DNA from: NAT127 sp034717695
Lineage (GTDB): Bacteria > Pseudomonadota > Gammaproteobacteria > Pseudomonadales > Porticoccaceae
Direction of reading: 5' to 3'
NCBI GenBank assembly: GCA_034717695.1
Contig: JAYELS010000007.1
Span: forward strand, 1 to 13,103
DNA: 13,103 nucleotides
Both the position numbers and the translations under genes were made by a program. The notes under the pieces are model-generated. The model was not told where the DNA came from, made no database searches, and saw only the letters and a program-made list of their open reading frames with translations. Of this stretch, positions 7,669 to 13,103 are shown in pieces. Each line of letters starts with the position of its first letter. The first letter of the stretch is position 1.

Positions 7669-8759
7669 TGCGGGACAACAGCGCGGATTTTCGCGATATC
7701 TTCCTCAACGACCGGCCCCTGCTGGACGTGCGCGCCCCGGTGGAGTTCAACAAGGGCGCCTTTCCCCGCGCCCACAACCTGCCCCTGATGAACGACATCG
7801 AGCGCCAGAAGGTGGGCACCTGCTACAAGCAGCAGGGCCAGGAGGCCGCCATCGCCCTGGGCCACAGGCTGGTGAGCGGCGACATCAAGGCCGCCCGCAT
7901 CGCCGCCTGGGTGGAATTTGCCCGCAATCACCCGGACGGCTACCTGTACTGCTTTCGCGGCGGCCTGCGCTCCCAGCTGAGCCAGCAGTGGCTGGCGGAC
8001 ATCGGCGGCGTGCCCTACCCGCGCATCGTCGGCGGCTACAAGGCGATGCGGGGCTTTCTCATCGAGACCCTGGAAAGCGCCGTTCGGGAATGTCCCTTCG
8101 TGGTGGTGGGGGGGCTCACCGGCACCGGCAAGACCGAGGTGCTGGACCGGCTCGCCGACGGCCTCGACCTGGAGGGCCACGCCAACCACCGGGGCTCCAG
8201 CTTCGGCAAGCACGCCACCCCCCAACCGGGCCAGATCGACTTCGAGAACCGCCTGGCCATCGATATCCTCAAGAAGCGCGCCGCCGGTATCCACCGCTTC
8301 GTGGTGGAGGACGAGAACCGCGCCATCGGCAGTTGCTCGGTGCCCCTGCCCCTCTACAACCTGATGCGGGAATGCCCCCTGGTGTGGCTGGAGGACAGCC
8401 TCGAAGGGCGGGTGGAGCGCATCCTGCGGGATTACGTGGTGGACCTGTGCGGGGAGTTCGTCGCCCTCCACGGCGAGGAGGAGGGTTTCGCCGCCTTTGC
8501 CGCCCGCCTCAAGGACAGCCTCGACCGCATCGTCAAGCGCCTCGGCGGCGAGCGCCACCAGCGCCTCGCCGCCATCATGGACGCCGCCCTCGCGGCCCAG
8601 GGGCGGGGCGAGGGGGTGGACTTGCACCGGGCCTGGATCGCGGGCCTGCTGGCGGAGTACTACGACCCCATGTACGCCTTCCAGCGGGACAGCAAGGCGG
8701 GGCGAATCGTCTTCAGCGGGGATCAGGCCGCCGTGGTCGATTACCTGCGGGCCCGTTGA
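7668..8759 (+). CDS. mnmH: tRNA 2-selenouridine synthase MnmH (SelU/YbbB)
   Basis: Converts 2-thiouridine at the wobble position of Lys, Glu and Gln tRNAs into 2-selenouridine through a geranylated intermediate, using selenophosphate from SelD. The 363 residues contain an N-terminal rhodanese domain (LLDVRAPVEF near residue 18; catalytic-loop Cys95 in YCFRGGLRSQ, equivalent to E. coli Cys97). A P-loop domain follows, with Walker A GLTGTGKT (149-156), and then the family motifs GSSFGKHATPQPGQIDFEN and FVVEDENRAIG. ATG 7668 overlaps the selD stop by one base, so the two form one expression unit. The presence of selD plus mnmH is the standard marker of the tRNA-selenouridine trait. Confidence 0.97.
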   Translation: MRDNSADFRDIFLNDRPLLDVRAPVEFNKGAFPRAHNLPLMNDIERQKVGTCYKQQGQEAAIALGHRLVSGDIKAARIAAWVEFARNHPDGYLYCFRGGLRSQLSQQWLADIGGVPYPRIVGGYKAMRGFLIETLESAVRECPFVVVGGLTGTGKTEVLDRLADGLDLEGHANHRGSSFGKHATPQPGQIDFENRLAIDILKKRAAGIHRFVVEDENRAIGSCSVPLPLYNLMRECPLVWLEDSLEGRVERILRDYVVDLCGEFVALHGEEEGFAAFAARLKDSLDRIVKRLGGERHQRLAAIMDAALAAQGRGEGVDLHRAWIAGLLAEYYDPMYAFQRDSKAGRIVFSGDQAAVVDYLRAR

Positions 8760-8777
8760 CGCGGGCGCGGGCCGCCA

Positions 8778-9248
8778 CTACCGGGTGCCTTCCTCCACCT
8801 TCCAGGTGGCCTCCACCTTGCCTTTGGTGCTCGCCGCGCCGGCGTCCACCACAACCGGCTCCAGGGTGATCACCTCATTGCCGGCCGAGTCCCGTTCGAT
8901 GGACACCACCCGGGCACGTTTCAGCACGGTGACATGGCCATCCCGTTTCACCTGGACGTTGGTCAGGTGCTTGCCCTCGGCGAGCGCCTTGGCCAGCACC
9001 GGTGAGGCCTTGTCGATGGGCTTGGTGACGGTGACGGGCTTGTGCTGGCGCTTGCCGGTGGGCAGGCCCGAGGCCGCATCCCGGGGGGAAACCACCGCGC
9101 TCACCGACAGCAGGTCGATCCAGCCCTTGTGGTCCTTGTCCCGGGATTCGCCCTCGACGCCGTCGAACTTGAGGTAGGCGGCGGAGAGGGCGGACATGGA
9201 GAAAAGCATGGCGAAAATTGCGGCGAAGAGGGAAATTCGCTTGTTCAT
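8778..9248 (-). CDS. Exported Hcp-like protein
   Basis: A 156-residue minus-strand protein with a clear signal peptide: Lys3-Arg4, a hydrophobic core from about residue 5 to 20, and probable cleavage near ALSA-AYLKF at residue 23. The mature part begins LKFDGVEGESRDKDHKGWID, the opening signature of the Hcp family (type VI secretion tube protein). It continues with VTVTKPIDKASPVLAKALAEG, which matches the Hcp fold's second half (KxxDKASPxL..A...G). Cytoplasmic Hcp tube proteins lack Sec signals, so this is more likely a stand-alone periplasmic or secreted relative. No other type VI gene is in the window. GGAGG (9258-9262 on the reverse strand) lies 9 bases before ATG 9248, a strong ribosome binding site. 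The gene is convergent with mnmH (18 bases apart) and divergent from the importer operon. Function unknown. Confidence 0.78.
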   Translation of the reverse strand: MNKRISLFAAIFAMLFSMSALSAAYLKFDGVEGESRDKDHKGWIDLLSVSAVVSPRDAASGLPTGKRQHKPVTVTKPIDKASPVLAKALAEGKHLTNVQVKRDGHVTVLKRARVVSIERDSAGNEVITLEPVVVDAGAASTKGKVEATWKVEEGTR

Positions 9249-9351
9249 GGCGAGGTGCCTCCGGGGTTTGAGTCTTCAAGCCTAGTTCCGCTGAAGGCCC
9301 GCCGCCAGTCGCCGCCCCGTTCCCCCGTGCCCGCCAGGCCGCCAATGGCCG

Positions 9352-9357
9352 TATAAT
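9352..9357 (+). promoter_or_regulatory. -10 box of the importer operon promoter
   Basis: A perfect TATAAT at 9352-9357 in CGTATAATCC lies 60 bases before the binding-protein ATG, in the 169-base divergent gap. No good -35 hexamer is found at 16-18 bases upstream, so the promoter may depend on an activator. The rest of the gap is GC-rich and must also carry the minus-strand promoter for the Hcp-like gene, which I could not place. Confidence 0.5.
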
Positions 9358-9417
9358 CCCCGCTCCCCGCCGGCTGGTGCCGCCGGGCCTTTTCCGCTAT
9401 TGAACCGGAGAACCCCA

Positions 9418-10275
9418 ATGTCGACGCGATTCCTGGCGCTTGTCGCCGCCCTGTGCCTGTCCCTGTGGGCCACGTTTGGCCACACCGATTCCACCCAGAC
9501 CCTGCGGGTTACCGCCATCCCCGACGAAGCCCCCACGGAGCTGCTGCGCAAGTTCGAGCCCCTGGGCGCCTACCTGGAGCAACAGCTGGGGATGCCGGTG
9601 ACCTTCGTGCCCGTCTCCGATTACGCGGCGGTGGTGGAGGCCCTGGCGGCGGACCGGGTGGATCTCGCCTGGCTCGGAGGCTTCACCTTTGTCCAGGCCC
9701 GCCAGCGCACCGGCAACGCCGTGCCCCTGGTGCAGCGGGAGCAGGACCAGCACTTCACCAGCAAGTTCATCAGCGCCGATCCGGCGGTGCAAAGCCTCCG
9801 TGACCTGAAGGGCAAGACCTTTGCGTTTGGCTCGGTGTCGTCCACCTCCGGCCACCTGATGCCCCGCTACTTCCTCCAGCAGGACGGCATCGACCCGGAC
9901 AGCGCGTTCAGCCGGGTGGCCTACTCCGGCGCCCACGACGCCACCGCCGCCTGGGTGCAGGCGGGCAAGGCCGATGCCGGGGTGCTGAACGCTGCCGTGT
10001 GGCAGAAGCTGGTGGACGCCGGCAAGGTGGACGGGGCGAAGGTGCGGGTGATCGCCACCACGCCCCCCTACTACGACTACAACTGGACGGTGCGGGGCAC
10101 CCTGGAGCCGGCCCTGGCGGCCCGCATCAAGGCCGCCTTCCTCGCCCTGGACCCGAACGATCCCGCCCACAGGGCCATCCTCGATCTGCAGGGTGCGAGC
10201 CGCTTTATCGAGACCGCGCCGGAGAATTATCGCGGCATCGAGGCGGCGGCCCGGGCCGCCGGCCTCCTGAAATAA
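9418..10275 (+). CDS. PhnD-family ABC substrate-binding protein, putative selenium oxyanion binder
   Basis: Periplasmic binding component of an ABC importer. The 285-residue protein has a signal peptide (Arg4, hydrophobic residues 5-20, cleavage probably in the GHTDS region). The mature domain belongs to the phosphate/phosphite/phosphonate-binding family: ELLRKFEPLGAYLEQQLG (41-58), VDLAWLGGFTFVQA (81-94), the ligand-binding loop GSVSSTSGHLMPRYFL (138-153, STSG 142-145) and YYDYNWTVRG (218-227). ATG 9418 is chosen over an upstream TTG (9400) because GGAG (9407-9410) sits 7 bases before it and the signal peptide then begins correctly. A clade of this family is annotated elsewhere as putative selenate-binding because it neighbours selD, and the present context is the same. 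Phosphonate, phosphite or another oxyanion remains possible. Confidence 0.85.
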   Translation: MSTRFLALVAALCLSLWATFGHTDSTQTLRVTAIPDEAPTELLRKFEPLGAYLEQQLGMPVTFVPVSDYAAVVEALAADRVDLAWLGGFTFVQARQRTGNAVPLVQREQDQHFTSKFISADPAVQSLRDLKGKTFAFGSVSSTSGHLMPRYFLQQDGIDPDSAFSRVAYSGAHDATAAWVQAGKADAGVLNAAVWQKLVDAGKVDGAKVRVIATTPPYYDYNWTVRGTLEPALAARIKAAFLALDPNDPAHRAILDLQGASRFIETAPENYRGIEAAARAAGLLK

Positions 10276-10285
10276 GCCCGCGCCG

Positions 10286-11092
10286 GTGAGCGTCACCCTG
10301 GCGGGCGTCGGCCTCGCCCACGGCAACGGCACCCGCGCCCTCGCCGCGATCGATCTGGCGATTGGCGCCGGCGAGCGGGTGGCGGTGATCGGCCCCTCCG
10401 GCGCCGGCAAGACCACCCTGCTGCGCCTTCTGGCCACTGCCCTGCGACCGAGCGAAGGCCAGCTGGCGGTGCTCGGCGACGATCCCTGGCGGCTGTCCCC
10501 CCGCGCCCGCAAGGCGCTGCGGGCGCGGATCGGTCTCATCCACCAGGCGCCGCCCCTGCCGCCCCGCCAGCGGGTGGTGACGGCGGTGGGAGGGGGGCGC
10601 CTCGGGCGCTGGTCCCTGGCCCGGGGCCTCGCCAATCTGCTCTACCCCCTCGACATCAACGGTGTGGGCGAGACCCTCGCCCGCCTCGATCTCGCCGACC
10701 GCCTGTTCGACCGCTGCGACCAGCTCTCCGGCGGCCAGCTGCAGCGGGTCGGCATCGCCCGGGTGCTGTACCAGGAGGCCGAGCTGCTGCTCGCCGACGA
10801 GCCGGTGTCCGCCATGGACCCGACCCTGGCGGACCACAGTCTCGCGGTGCTGGCCCACGAGGCGCAATCCCGGGGTGTGACCCTGGTGGCGAGCCTCCAT
10901 GCGGTGGATCTCGCCCTGAAGCACTTCCCGCGCATCATCGGTCTTCGCGACGGGCGCATCCTCTTCGACCGTGCCCCCGGCGCCATCCCCGCGGCGGCGC
11001 TGGCGGCGCTCTACGCCAACGAGCAACTGCGTGCCCCGGCGCCGGACAGCGAGGGTGCGCGGCCCCTGGTGCTACCCATCCCGCGATGCTGA
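10286..11092 (+). CDS. ABC transporter ATP-binding protein (PhnC-like)
   Basis: Cytoplasmic ATPase that powers the importer. The 268 residues hold all nucleotide-binding motifs: Walker A GPSGAGKT (36-43), Q-loop Gln87 (LIHQAPP), signature LSGGQ (147-151), Walker B LLLADEP (167-173), and the switch His205 in ASLHAVDLA. The PhnC-like sequence around the signature is DQLSGGQLQRVGIARVLYQ. The start is taken as GTG 10286, eleven bases after the binding-protein stop; the ribosome binding site is weak, so translation may depend on coupling. The 3' end overlaps the first permease by 7 bases. Motifs are intact, so an active transporter is expected. Confidence 0.93.
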   Translation: MSVTLAGVGLAHGNGTRALAAIDLAIGAGERVAVIGPSGAGKTTLLRLLATALRPSEGQLAVLGDDPWRLSPRARKALRARIGLIHQAPPLPPRQRVVTAVGGGRLGRWSLARGLANLLYPLDINGVGETLARLDLADRLFDRCDQLSGGQLQRVGIARVLYQEAELLLADEPVSAMDPTLADHSLAVLAHEAQSRGVTLVASLHAVDLALKHFPRIIGLRDGRILFDRAPGAIPAAALAALYANEQLRAPAPDSEGARPLVLPIPRC

Positions 11093-11928
11093 CCAGCGCA
11101 GGCCCCAGTCCCTCGACCCGGGACCCGGCCGCCGCCGGGCGGCTCGCCCTCACCCTCCTGGTGCTGGCCCTGCTGTGGCCAGGCCTGCGGCTGAGCGAGC
11201 TGGATGTGACCGTGCTGTTTGTGGGGGACAGCGCTGTCGCCATGGGGAATTTCGTCGCCACCTTCTGGCCGCCGGCCCGGGATCCGGCCTTTCTCGACCT
11301 GCTGTGGCGATCGACCCTGGAAACCCTCGCCATCGCCACCGCCGGCATGGCCCTGGCCCTGGTGGTGGGCCTGCCGGGGGCGCTGCTCGCGAGCCGCGCC
11401 CTGTCCATGTCCGCCATCGGTGGCGACGGCGCCCCCGGTGCCTGGGGGAGGCTGCTGCGCTGGCCGGTGCGGTTGCTGTTGATCCTGCTGCGCAGCGTGC
11501 CGGAGATCGTCTGGGCCCTGTTGCTGGTGCGGGCGGTGGGGCTCGGGCCCACCGCCGGGGTGCTGGCCATCGCCATCACCTACGGCGGCATGCTCGGCAA
11601 GGTCTACGGGGAAATCCTCGAATCGGTGGACCCCCGCCCGGCCCGGGCCCTGCTGGCGGCGGGCAGTTCCCGGCTCGGCGCCTTCGCCTACGGCGTGCTG
11701 CCCAACGCGGCGGGGGAGCTGCTGTCCTACGGCCTCTACCGCTGGGAGTGCGCGGTGCGCGCCTCGGTGATCATGGGCTTCGTGGGCGCCGGCGGACTCG
11801 GCCAGCAGATGGACCTGTCCATGCGACTGTTTGCCGGGGGCGAGGTGGCGAGCATCCTGTTGGTGTTCCTGCTGCTGGTGCTGCTCGCGGACTTGCTCAG
11901 CCGCCTGCTGCGGCGGGTGCTGGTGTGA
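11086..11928 (+). CDS. ABC transporter permease 1 (PhnE-like)
   Basis: Inner-membrane permease of the same importer, 280 residues. Hydrophobic segments lie at about residues 20-36, 77-102, 126-150, 155-170 and 254-278. The cytoplasmic EAA loop that docks the ATPase is at about 176-206 (EILESV through YGVLP). It is followed by the PhnE-family stretch YGLYRWECAVRASVIMGF (215-232) and GAGGLGQQMDLSM. The start ATG 11086 lies inside the end of the ATPase gene (7-base overlap ATGCTGA). It resembles permease 2 over the EAA loop and the YGLYRWE-GFVGAGGLG segment, so the two probably form a heterodimer that arose by gene duplication. Confidence 0.92.
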   Translation: MLTSAGPSPSTRDPAAAGRLALTLLVLALLWPGLRLSELDVTVLFVGDSAVAMGNFVATFWPPARDPAFLDLLWRSTLETLAIATAGMALALVVGLPGALLASRALSMSAIGGDGAPGAWGRLLRWPVRLLLILLRSVPEIVWALLLVRAVGLGPTAGVLAIAITYGGMLGKVYGEILESVDPRPARALLAAGSSRLGAFAYGVLPNAAGELLSYGLYRWECAVRASVIMGFVGAGGLGQQMDLSMRLFAGGEVASILLVFLLLVLLADLLSRLLRRVLV

Positions 11929-11938
11929 GGGGCCGGGG

Positions 11939-12715
11939 GTGAAGCGCCAGCGCCTCGCCGGCCTCGCGTTGGTGATCGCCGTCGCCCTGGCGGTGGCCCT
12001 GTCGTTCCGCTTCCTCGACCTGGAACTGGGGGCGCTGATGGGTGCCCGGGGCCTCGCCCGGATGGCCGACTACGCCCGGGGGTTCATGGCGCCGGACTTC
12101 TCCACCGGGCACCTGGCCGCCATCGCCCGTGGCGGGTTGGAGACCCTCGCCATGTCCGCCATCGGCACCCTGCTGGCGGCCCTCGTCGGTGTTGTCCTGG
12201 CGCTGCCCGCGGCGGGGCGATTTGGCTGGCCGTGGCGATCTGCCAGCCGGTTCGTCCTCAACGCCCTGCGTTCCGTGCCCGAGCTGGTGTGGGCGGCGCT
12301 GATGGTGCTCGCCGCCGGCCTCGGCCCCAACGCCGGCACCCTGGCCCTCGCCCTCCACACCAGCGGTGTGCTGGGGCGGCTCTATGCCGAGGCCCTCGAA
12401 AACACCCCCGCCGCCCCCGGGGAGGCCCTGCGCCTGGCGGGCAGCGGGCGGCTCATGGCTTTTGCCCAGGGCACCCTGCCCGGGGTCTGGCCACAGCTGT
12501 TGGCCTATGGGCTGTACCGCTGGGAAAACAATATCCGCATGGCGAGCGTTCTCGGTTTTGTCGGCGCCGGCGGCCTCGGGCAGATGCTGTATGTGCACCT
12601 GAGCCTGTTCCAGGAGGCCCAGGCGGCGACGGTGATCCTCGCCATGCTGGCGCTGGTGCTCGGCGTCGATGCCCTGAGCGGCTGGGCGCGCCAGCGCTGG
12701 GTTCTCGGCCGATGA
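11939..12715 (+). CDS. ABC transporter permease 2 (PhnE-like)
   Basis: Second inner-membrane permease, 258 residues, ten bases after permease 1. The open frame extends back to an ATG inside permease 1, but GTG 11939 is the better start: GAGG (11927-11930) lies 8 bases before it, and the protein then opens MKRQRLAGLALVIAVALAVA, a positive end followed by a first membrane segment. Further membrane segments are near 68-92, 104-127 and 228-246. The EAA loop is at about 151-181 (EALENT through GTLP), followed by YGLYRWENNIRMASVLGF and GAGGLGQ. The last two codons and the stop (GGC CGA TGA) are also the first nine bases of a tandem repeat, so the native C-terminus may have been replaced. Confidence 0.92.
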   Translation: MKRQRLAGLALVIAVALAVALSFRFLDLELGALMGARGLARMADYARGFMAPDFSTGHLAAIARGGLETLAMSAIGTLLAALVGVVLALPAAGRFGWPWRSASRFVLNALRSVPELVWAALMVLAAGLGPNAGTLALALHTSGVLGRLYAEALENTPAAPGEALRLAGSGRLMAFAQGTLPGVWPQLLAYGLYRWENNIRMASVLGFVGAGGLGQMLYVHLSLFQEAQAATVILAMLALVLGVDALSGWARQRWVLGR

Positions 12716-12977
12716 CGCTGCGCTCTTCGGCCCTACGGGTGGTTTTGTAGGGCGGAACAGGCGAAGCCGTCATCCGCCGAGGGTGCCATGCCGTGGCGGG
12801 TTTGCGGCCGATAACGCTGCGCTCTTCGGCCCTACGGGTGGTTTTGTAGGGCGGAACAGGCGAAGCCGTCATCCGCCGAGGGTGCCGTGCCGTGGCGGGT
12901 TTGTGGCCGATGACGCTGCGCTCTTCGGCCCTACGGTTGGATTTCGTAGGGCGGCATAGGCGCAGCCGTCATCCGCC
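12707..12977. repeat. Tandem array of a 99-bp palindromic repeat, nearly three copies
   Basis: Copies start at 12707, 12806 and 12905, an exact 99-base period. Copies 1 and 2 differ at only three positions that I can see; copy 3 is more diverged and stops after the shared GTCATCCGCC at about 12977. Each unit carries CCCTAC and GTAGGG (12731-12736 and 12747-12752 in copy 1), followed by a hairpin GGCGGA-ACA-GGC-GAA-GCC-GTCA-TCCGCC (12751-12778). The whole unit is an imperfect palindrome running from TGACG to CGTCA. This GTAGGGCGG...TCCGCC design is that of dispersed REP/MITE-like elements common in proteobacteria. It occupies most of the gap between permease 2 and the next gene and may serve as a transcription terminator or mRNA end-protector for the importer operon. 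Confidence 0.85.
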
Positions 12978-13059
12978 ATCCGCCGGGGGAGCCCGCTGGC
13001 CTCCGCCGCCGCCCGGGTTTATCCTCCGCGCTCGTTCAACGACCCACGGAATCATCCCC
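12978..13059. other. Leader region of the last gene
   Basis: Eighty-two GC-rich bases between the repeat array and the next start codon. TTTATCCT near 13018-13025 could contain a weak -10 element, and CACGGA (13045-13050) may act as a weak ribosome binding site 9 bases from the ATG. No other structure is seen. Confidence 0.3.
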
Positions 13060-13103
13060 ATGACCGACCTGATCAAGACGGATATACGCGCCGGCGTGCT
13101 GCA
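13060..13103 (+). CDS. Start of a probable enoyl-CoA hydratase/isomerase (cut by the right edge)
   Basis: Only fourteen full codons are present: MTDLIKTDIRAGVL. This closely resembles the opening of many proteobacterial enoyl-CoA hydratase/isomerase proteins (xSDLIxTxxRDGVLTLTLNRP), whose conserved NRP motif would fall just beyond the edge. ATG 13060 has a weak CACGGA upstream. The assignment rests on a very short stretch and would be settled by the next twenty codons. Confidence 0.45.
   Translation, partial: MTDLIKTDIRAGVL

Noticed and set aside
8745..8780. Possible terminator between mnmH and the Hcp-like gene
   Set aside because: Only short imperfect GC stems (such as GCCCG/CGGGC) are present and no T-run follows on either strand.
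8778..9248. Evidence for a type VI secretion system
   Set aside because: A single Hcp-like protein with a signal peptide is not enough; no tss, vgrG or clpV genes are in the window.
12453..12872. Minus-strand open frame with an internally repeated protein sequence
   Set aside because: The repetition comes only from the 99-bp DNA repeat, whose length is a multiple of three; the rest is antisense to permease 2.
12707..12977. Possible CRISPR array
   Set aside because: The 99-base units are near-identical throughout, with no short repeat plus variable spacer pattern and no cas genes.

Overview
The window looks like chromosomal DNA of a high-GC gammaproteobacterium; the genus cannot be fixed from the sequence. 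The SelD and MnmH proteins closely follow the Escherichia coli pattern. The genes are tightly packed with overlapping start and stop codons, and a GTAGGGCGG-type palindromic repeat family typical of such genomes is present. No rRNA, tRNA, CRISPR array, transposase or integrase was seen.

Layout. (1) 3-3625: the end of a biotin-dependent urea carboxylase gene, overlapped by an allophanate hydrolase gene. Together they form the ATP-dependent urea (or guanidine-linked) nitrogen pathway that ends in ammonia and CO2. (2) 3635-4616, minus strand: a visibly less GC-rich islet. It holds an unusual uracil-DNA-glycosylase-fold protein and, just upstream of it, the decayed C-terminal end of a restriction endonuclease/helicase of the type III Res kind. 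It looks like the residue of a defence module. (3) 4682-6577: a propionyl-CoA synthetase (PrpE/ACSS3 type), standing alone. (4) 6634-8759: selD and mnmH, overlapping by one base, which make selenophosphate and then 2-selenouridine in tRNA. (5) 8778-9248, minus strand: a small exported Hcp-like protein with no secretion-system genes nearby. (6) 9418-12715: a four-gene ABC importer (binding protein, ATPase, two permeases) of the phosphonate/phosphite family. Its position beside selD/mnmH suggests a selenium oxyanion as substrate. (7) 12707-12977: nearly three tandem copies of a 99-bp palindromic repeat, the first of which contains the stop codon of the last permease. (8) 13060 to the end: the first codons of a probable enoyl-CoA hydratase.

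How the genes work together. The importer may supply selenium, SelD activates it to selenophosphate, and MnmH uses this to replace sulfur in wobble-position 2-thiouridine. SelD has Cys in the position where some homologues have selenocysteine, and selA, selB and selC are absent from the window, so only the tRNA-selenouridine branch is evident here. The best leads for new biology are the divergent glycosylase-like protein paired with a nuclease remnant, the exported Hcp-like protein inside the selenium locus, and the tandem repeat fused to the end of the importer operon.
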